From NCBI GenBank assembly GCA_016791265.1, contig JAEUMY010000022.1, positions 62,001-126,000 on the forward strand: a stretch of 64,000 nt of DNA, read 5' to 3'. The translations under genes and the position numbers were made by a program. Shown one piece after another: positions 15,608 to 23,519 of the stretch. Under the pieces are notes generated by a model, which worked only from the letters and a program-made list of their open reading frames with translations, searched no databases and was not told the origin of the DNA. Positions within the stretch are counted from its first letter, which is position 1. Each line of letters starts with the position of its first letter. Origin of the DNA: Betaproteobacteria bacterium (lineage in GTDB: Bacteria; Pseudomonadota; Gammaproteobacteria; Burkholderiales; Usitatibacteraceae).

Positions 15608-16834
15608 TCAGGGCTGACCGGTGTCCTGGATGTAGATCGTCGAGGCCTCAGGGCCGGTGCCGGTGCCTTCCTTCGCCTGAAACTCGGCGTTGACGATCAG
15701 GCCCTGGTCGGCATCGCTCTCGTTCACACCGAAGAGCTGGCCGCGCGGCTGGATCACGGCCATGATGTCGGCCGTCGCGAAATCCGGGCTTGAGGTGAAG
15801 TAGTACGCCAGCGCGAACTCGGTCTCGTTGTTCATGAGATCTTCGAAGGTCGCATCCTTCAGGTAGGCCGAGATCGTGGCCATGGATTCCAGCCGGCCGC
15901 GGAACACGGTGGCGGGATACCTGCTGAACACAGCCTTGGCCGACTGCATGTTGTTGGTGATCTGCTGGCGCAGTGTGGTCAGGATGCCGACATCGGTGCC
16001 GTTCATGGACAGCGCGCCGTACACGCTGTTCATGATGCGATTGGTGACGGCGGCCGTCGGGCTGGTGAAGTAGGACGCGCCGGCCAAGTACTTCTCGACC
16101 CTGCGACCGATGAAGCCCACATCGATGCCGATGTTCGCGTCTTGATCGATCGAGAAGTCCAGCGTGTTCACGTACTGGTTTTCGCCGTGCATGCTGTACG
16201 GCGTGTTCGCAGTCTGGTGGAACTTCTCCAGCAGGAACGCGGTGTACACATGGCCGGAGCTTGGCACTTGCAGGATCTTGCCCGGGGCGGAGAAGGTCAC
16301 GCTGGCGCCGGCAACTTCCGCCGCTACGGTTGCGGCGGTGCCATCGATGTTCACGACGCTGATACCGAGCGCGGTAACGGCCGTGATGCGGAAGCGCTTG
16401 TTGTTGTTGGGCACGCCGGCACCCGCAAATCCGGACGGCCGGAAGATCATGCCGACCTTGAAGCCGTCAGTGATGAAGCTGCCCGAGGAACGATTGAAAT
16501 GCGGAGCGCTGGCGGACGCGGACAGTGTGGTAAGCGGGCCCGTGGTGGGGCCCGTCGCCCAGGTGTTCATGAATCCCGACGAAAGGAAATCGCCGAAGGC
16601 GGCCGACTTGAGCTGGCCACGCAGCGTGGCGGTACCACCCCGCGAACCAGCGCGCGCATCGTTGAGCTGGCGGCTCGTGCGCTTCTCAGCGCTGACGATC
16701 TTGGCCATTTCTTTGTTGAGAGTCAGCTCGACGCGGTCGATCAGCTGCGCGCCGGTATTGCCGGGGAGCGTGCCCCAGGTCGGCATGGCCTTGTACGCGA
16801 CGCGAACGCCGACGCCGTCTTGAAGTCCGTTCAT
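15608..16834 (-). CDS. Major tail tube protein
   Basis: The 408-residue protein has the usual start of tail-tube proteins in this group (GVGVRVAYKAMPTWGTLPGNT) and a beta-rich body. It lies between the tail terminator-like gene and the chaperone pair, the place of lambda gene V. It is longer than lambda gpV (246), with an extra region at about 110-190 that may be a surface domain. A hairpin after the stop at 15558 would raise its expression over downstream genes. Confidence 0.75.
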   Translation of the reverse strand: MNGLQDGVGVRVAYKAMPTWGTLPGNTGAQLIDRVELTLNKEMAKIVSAEKRTSRQLNDARAGSRGGTATLRGQLKSAAFGDFLSSGFMNTWATGPTTGPLTTLSASASAPHFNRSSGSFITDGFKVGMIFRPSGFAGAGVPNNNKRFRITAVTALGISVVNIDGTAATVAAEVAGASVTFSAPGKILQVPSSGHVYTAFLLEKFHQTANTPYSMHGENQYVNTLDFSIDQDANIGIDVGFIGRRVEKYLAGASYFTSPTAAVTNRIMNSVYGALSMNGTDVGILTTLRQQITNNMQSAKAVFSRYPATVFRGRLESMATISAYLKDATFEDLMNNETEFALAYYFTSSPDFATADIMAVIQPRGQLFGVNESDADQGLIVNAEFQAKEGTGTGPEASTIYIQDTGQP

Positions 16835-16903
16835 GACGTGGTCCTTTCGGTGGTGAGGTGGAAGGTGTTGCGGGAGGGTTGCGGTGCTGCGTTCGGTGCG
16901 GGA

Positions 16904-17362
16904 TTACAGCGGCACGTCGACGGCGTTCTCCGCGGCCATGTAGAAAGCCTCGAAGCGGATCTCGGCGTGCAAGATGTCCTGGTTCTCTTCGTCCGGCGTG
17001 ATGGAGCGGCCGCGGTACGCAACCCACTTGACCATCGCGAACGTCGTGCTGGCGATGCGGTGCTGGATTAGCTTCACGAACTCGTCGAGCACATCCTCGA
17101 CATCGGCCGACTTGGCGACGACGACATCGATGTGCAGCGCGAGAAACGTGCGGTTGATGAACGGCCGATGCTTGTTCTCCTGATCGGCACGCTCTTCGTC
17201 TGTGCTCACGAAGGCAGGCGCCTGCGTGGCCAGCTTCTTTTCATCGACCGGGTGATAGCGACTTTTGTACGGTGTGACCGTGAGACCGCCAGACGTGATG
17301 GCGGGCGAGCCGAGCGCGGTCGCCGCGGCGTCGCGAAGCTGTTTCGAGATGCGGTCGGCCAT
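16904..17362 (-). CDS. Tail terminator / tail completion protein (gpU position)
   Basis: The ATG at 17362 (MADRISKQLRDAAATAL) is preferred to the frame start at 17386. The 152-residue product has a central LALHIDVVVAKSADVEDVLDEFVKLIQ segment like minor tail U/completion proteins. It lies between the FII-like and tail tube genes, as in lambda. It would cap the tail tube. Confidence 0.65.
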   Translation of the reverse strand: MADRISKQLRDAAATALGSPAITSGGLTVTPYKSRYHPVDEKKLATQAPAFVSTDEERADQENKHRPFINRTFLALHIDVVVAKSADVEDVLDEFVKLIQHRIASTTFAMVKWVAYRGRSITPDEENQDILHAEIRFEAFYMAAENAVDVPL

Positions 17363-17440
17363 GTCAGTCGCGCCGGGCCGCCCCAAGCGACAAGCCGCCC
17401 CCGCTGGGGGTGGCGAGCAACGCGAGCCGGGGGGTCGTCA

Positions 17441-17779
17441 TCACACAGCCTTCAGAAATGCTTTGGCACGCGTGCCGTCGAGACCGCGACGCGGCGCAGC
17501 GCGGACCTTGAACGTGGCCGATGCCGAGCCGCCGAGGCTCGAAAGATCGAGCGTCACGGTCTCGCCTTCGATCAGGCCAGGCAGCCAGCTGGTCGGGTAC
17601 TCGATCGACGGGTGCTGCGCGACAACCATGCCGTCGGCATAGTCGTCATCCATGTTGCGGTAGCGGACATTGGTACTGACGGCAGCGCCGCCACCCGCGT
17701 CAACGGAAGGCGTCCAGGCAGCGGGCACGAGCATGCCGGCTGCCTGGAAGTCTTCGAAGAATTGTTCGGTGGTTTGCAT
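17441..17779 (-). CDS. Head-tail joining protein (FII-like position)
   Basis: The 112-residue protein contains the strand-rich segment YPTSWLPGLIEGETVTLDL. The position after the FI-like gene and before the gpU-like gene matches the lambda FII head-tail connector. Length (lambda FII 117) agrees. The identification rests on synteny more than on motifs. Confidence 0.6.
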   Translation of the reverse strand: MQTTEQFFEDFQAAGMLVPAAWTPSVDAGGGAAVSTNVRYRNMDDDYADGMVVAQHPSIEYPTSWLPGLIEGETVTLDLSSLGGSASATFKVRAAPRRGLDGTRAKAFLKAV

Positions 17780-17791
17780 GCGAATATTCGC
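17780..17791. repeat. GCGAATATTCGC palindrome, copy 2
   Basis: Perfect palindrome. On the minus strand it ends one base before the FII-like ATG region (start codon at 17777-17779), so it lies at the ribosome-site position. Confidence 0.9.
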
Positions 17792-17811
17792 GATCAGGAT
17801 CAGGAAGAAAA

Positions 17812-17837
17812 AAGGCCCGCCATCTCTGGCGGGCCTT
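17812..17837 (-). terminator. Terminator downstream of the head gene block
   Basis: AAGGCCCGCCA (812-822) pairs with TGGCGGGCCTT (827-837). On the minus strand TTTTTTCTTCC follows. It separates head genes from tail genes and should make head mRNA more abundant. Confidence 0.75.
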
Positions 17838-17865
17838 CTCGTTCTCAGGACGAAGATCAGGGCGA

Positions 17866-18192
17866 TCAGGCGTTTCCGCCGTTGCCCTGTTCAGCCAGGC
17901 GAGCGGCTTCTTCTTCAGCCGCCTTGCGCGCAGCCTCCTCGGCCGCTGCTTTTTCGGCCGCGGCTTTCTGGGCTGCGGCTTCTGCTTCGGCCTTGCGTGC
18001 CGCCTCTTCCTCGGCCGCCTTGCGGGCGGCTTCGGCCTTGGCGGCATCGGCGTCGGGCAGGCGCACGACGTTCAGCGCGATCAGGCGATCGCACTCCTCC
18101 TGCGGCAACTTGACCTTGTCACCGGGGCCGAGATGTTTTGCATCCTTGCCGGCGACAAGCGTGTTGCCCGGGTTGACGATGACTTCAGGCAT
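17866..18192 (-). CDS. Ala/Glu-rich coiled-coil protein (FI position)
   Basis: The 108-residue product starts at the ATG at 18192. The first 55 residues hold VNPGNTLVAGKDAKHLGPGDKVKL and EECDRLIALNVVR. The remainder is an AEEEAARKAEAEAAAQK-type helix, a long coiled coil of about 50 residues. It directly follows the capsid gene, where lambda has FI (DNA packaging accessory). Its N-terminal half resembles the protein at 23037-23312, so the two may be paralogues. Confidence 0.6.
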   Translation of the reverse strand: MPEVIVNPGNTLVAGKDAKHLGPGDKVKLPQEECDRLIALNVVRLPDADAAKAEAARKAAEEEAARKAEAEAAAQKAAAEKAAAEEAARKAAEEEAARLAEQGNGGNA

Positions 18193-18205
18193 GGTCGTCT
18201 CCCGG

Positions 18206-19225
18206 TTACAGGACGGTGGCGCGGAACGACGCGTTCGGGCGATACGGCACCACGAGCGGCGCGGACTGCGACATGATCCAGCGCACCGGCGGATCGTTGT
18301 CGACCCAGGACTTCGGGAAGATCGGCAGCGCCTGGAAGCCGGCAGTCGGGTCCTGAATCGCGGCGTACGCTTCGTAGCCTTCGATCGCGGCCGAGCCACC
18401 GATCACCGTGCCGGCGGGCAGGATGGGCTGCTCCGTGCCGGCATCATCCACGTACCAGCCGGAATACACCCAGAAGCGGAACGGCGGGATCTCGCCAACC
18501 AGCACGCCGCCTTCGCGCGGCTCGGGTGCGAAGCCGCTGATCTGGCTGTTGCCGCGGAAGCGGTCCAGCAGCGCCTTGACGTTGGCGTTCTTGTAGAACA
18601 CCTTCCACACGTCGACCGTCATCACCCAGTCGGTGATCGGGGCGCCGGACTTCTGCAGCACGGTCTGCGACCAGTCGGTCAGGTTGTCCAGCGGCTCGAT
18701 GCCGGAATCGCTCCAGCGGTTCGGGTTGGTGAGCGTGACCGACAGGCCCGCGTCACGACCGTAGTTCACGACGGTCGTCGGGTAACGCTCGCCGGACACC
18801 GTGACCTGGCCGAGGCGCAGCGCTTCAGCGGCCATCAATTCGAGACGACGCTTGATCATGTTGGAGTGATCGAGCAGCGTGTCGGCCACGGCCATTTCAA
18901 TGCGCTGCTGCGGCGAATATTCGCCGCCGATGCGCTCGCCCTTGGCGCGCTTGATGGCGCGGTTCGGGTTGAACGCAGTCTTGGGCTTGACGTACGCCGG
19001 CTTGAATTCCTTGGCGACGAAGCCCTGCTCTTCCACGATCTTGCCTTCGACCAGCGGAGACACGAAGGGCGCGATGCGGCGCTTGCCGTTCTCGACGTCG
19101 AAGTGGATGAACTCGGACTGCTCCTGCTGGATGTTCGGGAAGAACGTATCGAGCAGGAAGGTGTTGGGCTGGGGCAGGTAGCGGACCACCTGGACCAGGG
19201 AATCGGTGCTGAAAATGTCGGCCAT
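18206..19225 (-). CDS. Major capsid protein, lambda gpE family
   Basis: The 339-residue protein matches the gpE pattern: PFVSPLVEGKIVEEQGF, EFKPAYVKPK, a central helix with LLDHSNMIKRRLELMAAEAL, and a C-terminal WIMSQSAPLVVP. Lambda gpE is 341 residues. The gene lies after the gpD-like decoration gene and before the FI position, as in lambda. A copy of the 12-bp palindrome lies inside at 18913. Confidence 0.9.
   Translation of the reverse strand: MADIFSTDSLVQVVRYLPQPNTFLLDTFFPNIQQEQSEFIHFDVENGKRRIAPFVSPLVEGKIVEEQGFVAKEFKPAYVKPKTAFNPNRAIKRAKGERIGGEYSPQQRIEMAVADTLLDHSNMIKRRLELMAAEALRLGQVTVSGERYPTTVVNYGRDAGLSVTLTNPNRWSDSGIEPLDNLTDWSQTVLQKSGAPITDWVMTVDVWKVFYKNANVKALLDRFRGNSQISGFAPEPREGGVLVGEIPPFRFWVYSGWYVDDAGTEQPILPAGTVIGGSAAIEGYEAYAAIQDPTAGFQALPIFPKSWVDNDPPVRWIMSQSAPLVVPYRPNASFRATVL
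18913..18924. repeat. GCGAATATTCGC palindrome, copy 3
   Basis: Perfect palindrome extended to CGGCGAATATTCGCCG (16 bp). It lies inside the capsid gene in a frame that reads GEYS, unlike the other coding copies. Confidence 0.9.
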
Positions 19226-19240
19226 GATGGGTTCTCCTGA

Positions 19241-19618
19241 TTAGGCTGCGACGGGTTTGACGAGATCGATGCCCTTGGCACGCAGACCTTCCTGCGTGCT
19301 GGCAGCGGTGTGGGCGGTACCGAAGGTGAGGCGATCTTCGTTGAACCGGCCCTTGAAGTACGCGATGGTCACCTTGTCGCCACCGGAGGCGTTGCAGTCC
19401 TCGGCGAGGATCGCGTCGGGCGTCTGGGAGCCGTCACCGGCGGCAGACAGCGACAGGTTGTACTTGCCGCTTGCGGTGATCTTGCCCAGCACGGCGCCGC
19501 GGGTCAGGTTCTGGCCAGAGATCAGGGTGATCTGGCGGGTCAGAATCAGATCAGCGGGGCCGGCGATCAGGCGATCGGGGTTGAAGGTGGTTTCGGCGAT
19601 GCTGGCGAGTTCGGCCAT
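19241..19618 (-). CDS. Head decoration protein, gpD family
   Basis: This 125-residue protein has gpD features: an N-terminal disordered arm, LTRGAVLGKITASGKYNLSL, then an acidic AEDCNASGGDKVTIAYFKG segment. It lies between protease/scaffold and capsid genes, as in lambda. gpD trimers sit on the outside of the expanded head and stabilise it at full genome length. Confidence 0.88.
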   Translation of the reverse strand: MAELASIAETTFNPDRLIAGPADLILTRQITLISGQNLTRGAVLGKITASGKYNLSLSAAGDGSQTPDAILAEDCNASGGDKVTIAYFKGRFNEDRLTFGTAHTAASTQEGLRAKGIDLVKPVAA

Positions 19619-19630
19619 GATGAGGCTCCT

Positions 19631-20041
19631 TTACTGGGCGGGTTTGGTGAAGTACCCGGCCACACGGCGGCCGAGCTGCTCGGGGGTTTCTTCGCCGGAC
19701 GCAGGCGCGGCCGATACGCCGACCGCGGGGTTCGGCACGGCGGCCATGGCGGCGGCCAGGCCGGTGCCGGCGCTCTGCTTGGCCGAGGCCTTCAGCAGCG
19801 CAACAGCGGCGTCGACGCTGAGATCAGTATCGAAGGCGAGATGCTGCGCAAGCGTCTCGCGGCCCTTTGCCTCGTCGTGCCCGGTGATGGCCTTGATGCG
19901 GGCCTTGGCGTCAGCGACTGCATCTGCGCCAGCAGCGGAAGGGGTCGCGGCAGCCGGGGCTGCAGCCGGTGCAGCTGCAGGCGTTTGGGGGGTGGCGGGT
20001 TGTGCTGCGGTGGCCGCCGGCGTGTCTTTTGGATCTGCCAT
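19631..20041 (-). CDS. Scaffold protein from internal in-frame start (Nu3-like)
   Basis: An in-frame ATG at 20041 (MADPKDTPAATAAQ) has CAGGAGCC 6 bp upstream. The product of 136 residues has an Ala/Pro-rich linker and helical C-terminus, as expected for a capsid scaffold. It shares its stop with the protease gene. The internal start is supported by the ribosome site and by lambda precedent. Confidence 0.7.
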   Translation of the reverse strand: MADPKDTPAATAAQPATPQTPAAAPAAAPAAATPSAAGADAVADAKARIKAITGHDEAKGRETLAQHLAFDTDLSVDAAVALLKASAKQSAGTGLAAAMAAVPNPAVGVSAAPASGEETPEQLGRRVAGYFTKPAQ

Positions 20042-21007
20042 GATTGGCTCCTGTTCAGGTTGAGAAGGTGCTGCAGTGACCTGTGCGGCGGTCCGCGCAG
20101 GGAGAAACACGGTCTGGCCGGAGGCGACGAACTGCTCCAGCTCGGCGAGGGTTTCGGCGAAGGTCTGCACGCCGTCGATGAGGCCGTTCTGTTTCGCTTC
20201 GGACGCGGAATAGATCTGCGCCTCAAAGTCGCGCACGGCCTGCTGATCGATCCCGCGCGCCTGGGCGACGTGCGCGGTGAACATGTCGGCCAGGGAATTC
20301 ACGTACTGCTCGGCCCAGTCCTTTTCATCTTTGGACAGACCCTTCAGCGAGCTGAAGTCGTCTTTGTGCTGGCCGGACTTGAAGGTGGTGAACTTGTAGC
20401 CGGCTTTTTCCAGCCGGGCGCTCTGATCGACGTGCATCCAGATGACGCCGATGGAGCCAACCATGCCGGTACGCGGAGCGAGCAAGCGCGAGGCCGAGGA
20501 CGCGAGCGAATAGCCGGCGCTGAATGCAGACTCGTTCGCGTGGGCCCACAGCGGCTTCGCGCTGCGCAGCGACATCCAGCGCGCGGCCAGATCGAAGTTG
20601 CCGGAGACTTCGCCGCCGGGCGTGTCCATCTCCAGCAGGATCGCTTTCACGTCCGCGTCCTTCTGCATGGCCTCGAACTTGCGCGATAGGCGCTGGTAGC
20701 TCTGCATCTCCATGCAGTCCGGCGAGATCTGACCGGCGCGGTTCACGAGCGGGCCGTGCACGGGCAGGATGGCGACACCGGCATCGGTGAGGATGAACGG
20801 CTTGTCGGCGTACCGCGCGCCGGCGAAGTTGCTGCCGTACGCTTCCGGCTTCGGCTTCGCGGCCACGTCAGCAGTGCCGATCTGCAGGCCGCCCGTGCCG
20901 TTGACGATGACCTGGTTGAACGCCTCGGCCAGCGCGTGTGCATCACGCTCGGCCATCATCAGCGGCGTGCCAAACAGTTTGCTGGCGAGGTGCGGGTACA
21001 GTTTCAT
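19631..21007 (-). CDS. S49-family head maturation protease with scaffold tail (gpC-like)
   Basis: The 458-residue protein has an SppA/S49 core at about 60-290. The nucleophile is probably the Ser in ESAFSAGYSLASS, followed by APRTGMVGSIGVIW. The C-terminal 136 residues, Ala/Pro-rich then helical, are the scaffold region and can also be made alone from an internal start. Lambda gpC/Nu3 has the same design. It cuts scaffold and portal during prohead maturation. Confidence 0.88.
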   Translation of the reverse strand: MKLYPHLASKLFGTPLMMAERDAHALAEAFNQVIVNGTGGLQIGTADVAAKPKPEAYGSNFAGARYADKPFILTDAGVAILPVHGPLVNRAGQISPDCMEMQSYQRLSRKFEAMQKDADVKAILLEMDTPGGEVSGNFDLAARWMSLRSAKPLWAHANESAFSAGYSLASSASRLLAPRTGMVGSIGVIWMHVDQSARLEKAGYKFTTFKSGQHKDDFSSLKGLSKDEKDWAEQYVNSLADMFTAHVAQARGIDQQAVRDFEAQIYSASEAKQNGLIDGVQTFAETLAELEQFVASGQTVFLPARTAAQVTAAPSQPEQEPIMADPKDTPAATAAQPATPQTPAAAPAAAPAAATPSAAGADAVADAKARIKAITGHDEAKGRETLAQHLAFDTDLSVDAAVALLKASAKQSAGTGLAAAMAAVPNPAVGVSAAPASGEETPEQLGRRVAGYFTKPAQ

Positions 21008-21009
21008 AA

Positions 21010-22779
21010 TCAGCCCTTCGTGGCGGCGCGCGACGCGGCCGGCCGAGTTGTTTCACGTTGAACTTTCCGGCCGCGCTGTGCCGGCTTGTCCCCACCCTGA
21101 TCGACCTCTTCAGCTTCTCGCGCCTGGCGCTCTTCGTCGGACTCGCGGTCGGGTTGCGGCGCGGGCTGCGGGGCACGCGCGCCAAAGGCCTGGCCGAGAT
21201 CGACGCCGAGGGTTTCGGCGTACTCGCGCTCGGCGGCGATTTGCTCAAGGACTTCCTGCCAGTCTTTGCCCTGCTCGGCGCATTCGTCTTCAAGGCTGGA
21301 GAGCTTGAGCTCCATGCGCATGCCGGCGGCCTCGGCTTCCTTGAGGGGATCGATCCAGCCTCGGCCGGGGCCGACCCAGCGAGCGCGGCAGTACGCCCAC
21401 TTGTTTTCATAGAAGTCGGGCGCGTCGATCTTGCCGGCGTCGACCATCTCTTCCAGGAACAGCTCGTACACGGGCTGATAGAAGTACAGCGCGAGGTGCT
21501 GCCGGCGGCCGGTGAAGAATCGCCAGCCTTCCAGGAGCGCAGCGCGCGCGCTGGAATAGTTGGACTGGCTGAAGTCCTTCATGAACAGCTCGAACGGCAT
21601 GTTCAGGCCGGCCGCCATGTACCGGCCCATGGCGTTCATGAATGGCTCGTAAGCGGTGTTCGGCCGGGAAGGGTTGAAGCTCGACACCTTCTCGCCGAGC
21701 ATCAGCGGCAGGATGGTGCCGCCTTCCATCGGTAGCGAGCCTTTGCCGCGACTGGACAGACTCTCGATGTAGGACTGGCGCGCGTCTTCGTTGTTGGACA
21801 GCAGTTCGAGCAGCGCATCCTGGCTGAGCGACGATTCGGTGATGACGGCGATCATCGCGTTGACGGCCGCAGCCTTCAGCTCGTGGTTGGTGTAGTCGCC
21901 CGCAACCTTGAGCGTGCGCATGACGCTGGCCAGCGCGGAGACGCCGCGCGTCTGGCCGCTGCGGATCTTGCTGTCCGGCATGTGAATGACGCGCCGGCGG
22001 CCCCACCAGGTTTCGGCCGGGATGCGCTCCCACTCATCTTTGTCGGGAACAAGGCCGTGCCAGAAGTAGCGATCGCCCGGGTGCGATTTTTTGAAGTTGT
22101 AGGCAACGGGCGCGCCGTACGCGTCGATCTCGATACCGCCGCGAAGCGTGGCAGTGTCAGGGGTGCCCTGCGGGTTGCAAAGGCGATCCGACTCGATGGT
22201 CTGGATTCGGAGCGCAGCAGGCGAACCGAGACGCGGCAGCCACAGCGGGAGCGCGACGCCGTCACCGTTCATCCACGCGCCGACAAACATCTGTTGCGCC
22301 AGGCCATCCAAAGTGAAGCTGCGAGTGGCGTCGCAGTGGAACGTGTCCGCCCAGCCGCGCCAGAGTGCTTTGATCGCGGTGCGCGTTTCGATGGCCCACT
22401 CGCGAGACTTGCCGAGCACCTCGTAATCCGGCATCGGCGCAAGCCACAGCCCGCCGCCGAGGATGTTGTCGAGATTGGTCTGCAGCGCGCCGGCCACCAG
22501 CGGGTGGTTGCGCTGCAGATCTCGTGCACGCGAGGCGATGATCGGGATGTTCGACAGGATGTCGGCATCCGGCGAACCGGCTACCGGGTTCCAGCGACGC
22601 AGGTCGGGATTGGACCTGGAGCCAGCCACGAAGGCACCGGACATGCTGGGCTTCACGGGCGCGGCCGTGACATCAACGACACGCACGCCAGCACCGTACG
22701 CGGTGGTGCCGGCCTTGGCGGGATTCGCGGACGAGCTGATCCCTCCCGAACGGCTGCGGGATGCGAGGGCTTTCGACAT
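21010..22779 (-). CDS. Portal protein, lambda gpB family
   Basis: This 589-residue protein has lambda-portal signatures: RARDLQRNHPLVAGALQTNLDNILGGG near residue 85, WMNGDGVALPLW, and HMPDSKIRSGQTRGVSALASV. The dodecameric ring passes DNA and joins head to tail. It lies between gpW-like and protease genes with only 2-5 bp gaps. The C-terminus is acidic then basic (QGGDKPAQRGRKVQRE). Confidence 0.9.
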   Translation of the reverse strand: MSKALASRSRSGGISSSANPAKAGTTAYGAGVRVVDVTAAPVKPSMSGAFVAGSRSNPDLRRWNPVAGSPDADILSNIPIIASRARDLQRNHPLVAGALQTNLDNILGGGLWLAPMPDYEVLGKSREWAIETRTAIKALWRGWADTFHCDATRSFTLDGLAQQMFVGAWMNGDGVALPLWLPRLGSPAALRIQTIESDRLCNPQGTPDTATLRGGIEIDAYGAPVAYNFKKSHPGDRYFWHGLVPDKDEWERIPAETWWGRRRVIHMPDSKIRSGQTRGVSALASVMRTLKVAGDYTNHELKAAAVNAMIAVITESSLSQDALLELLSNNEDARQSYIESLSSRGKGSLPMEGGTILPLMLGEKVSSFNPSRPNTAYEPFMNAMGRYMAAGLNMPFELFMKDFSQSNYSSARAALLEGWRFFTGRRQHLALYFYQPVYELFLEEMVDAGKIDAPDFYENKWAYCRARWVGPGRGWIDPLKEAEAAGMRMELKLSSLEDECAEQGKDWQEVLEQIAAEREYAETLGVDLGQAFGARAPQPAPQPDRESDEERQAREAEEVDQGGDKPAQRGRKVQRETTRPAASRAATKG

Positions 22780-22784
22780 GAGAG

Positions 22785-23027
22785 TCAGTAAGACGGCAGG
22801 TCGACGCTGAAGGCGCGGCGGCGCAGGCCCGTCACGCCGCCGCCGAGCGCGGCGATCTGGGCCCTGAGGTCAGCGATGTACGCAAGGAGAGTGCCGGCCT
22901 GCGCTTCCGTGTACTTGGTGCGCATGTCACCGTGCTGAACTTCGACGGTTTTCGAGCCCGTCATCAGCTTGTGATATGCGGACTCCGCCTCGGTGAGGCG
23001 GGTCTGCAGGGTGGCGAGGTCGGCCAT
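22785..23027 (-). CDS. gpW-like head-tail joining protein
   Basis: The 80-residue product has a gpW-like two-helix and hairpin layout: TRLTEAESAYHKLMTG, then SKTVEVQHGDMRTKYTEA and LLAYIADLRAQIAALGG. Lambda gpW is 68 residues and lies between A and B, as here between terminase and portal. It would plug the portal. Confidence 0.82.
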   Translation of the reverse strand: MADLATLQTRLTEAESAYHKLMTGSKTVEVQHGDMRTKYTEAQAGTLLAYIADLRAQIAALGGGVTGLRRRAFSVDLPSY

Positions 23028-23036
23028 GGCGTAAGG

Positions 23037-23312
23037 TCAGCTGTTCACTTCACGGAAGCTATGGCCGTCCGCTTCAACGATCACAGCCGCGGGAGCACCC
23101 GCCGAGGATCCGGAGTCCTCGGCGGGGCCCGCGGGTGCTGCTTCGGCGGGCGGGGTGTATTCGGCGGCAGTGCCGTTCGCGATGAGGGCATCAGCCTCGG
23201 CGTCGGGCAGGCTGAGCACGGAGCCAGGGTTATTGGTGACACGCTCGACGGACTTGCCGTCTTTGGCGACGTCTTCCAGCACGTGCTGCTTGAGGAGTTG
23301 TACCTGCTTCAT
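23037..23312 (-). CDS. Small unknown protein in the head block
   Basis: This 91-residue protein has an N-terminal HVLEDVAKDGKSVERVTNNPGSVLSLPDAEADALIANG segment related in pattern to the FI-position protein at 17866-18192, then an Ala/Pro linker. It overlaps the next gene by 4 bp and lies between gpW and terminase. It could be a small capsid accessory. The function is unknown. Confidence 0.5.
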   Translation of the reverse strand: MKQVQLLKQHVLEDVAKDGKSVERVTNNPGSVLSLPDAEADALIANGTAAEYTPPAEAAPAGPAEDSGSSAGAPAAVIVEADGHSFREVNS

Positions 23313-23506
23313 GGCGCTTTCCTTTCTTCAAGTTCGAGTTTGTGGGCCTCGACATTCACAGCCGAGAATTCGAGGAACAACCGGCTCGGCCCGCGCGGGC
23401 CGATGACGATGGTGGCCTTTGACCAGCCGACGATCTTCTTGCCGTCCTGATCGATGACGTCGGTGCCGTACGGCGTGCCATCAGAGACGACGGTGACTGC
23501 GGCCAC
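23309..23506 (-). CDS. Small unknown protein after the terminase gene
   Basis: A GTG at 23506 with AAAGGATCC upstream gives a 65-residue beta-rich protein (VAAVTVVSDGTPYG, then GWSKATIVIGP). The longer frame into the terminase gene is rejected. It overlaps the downstream gene by 4 bp. No family is recognised. Confidence 0.5.
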   Translation of the reverse strand: MAAVTVVSDGTPYGTDVIDQDGKKIVGWSKATIVIGPRGPSRLFLEFSAVNVEAHKLELEERKAP

Positions 23507-23519
23507 TTGGATCCTTTCG

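Noticed and set aside
17866..18399. Long frame upstream of 18192
   Set aside because: The extra N-terminal 69 residues are Arg/Ser-rich shadow of the capsid gene, and the ATG at 18192 has the true start.
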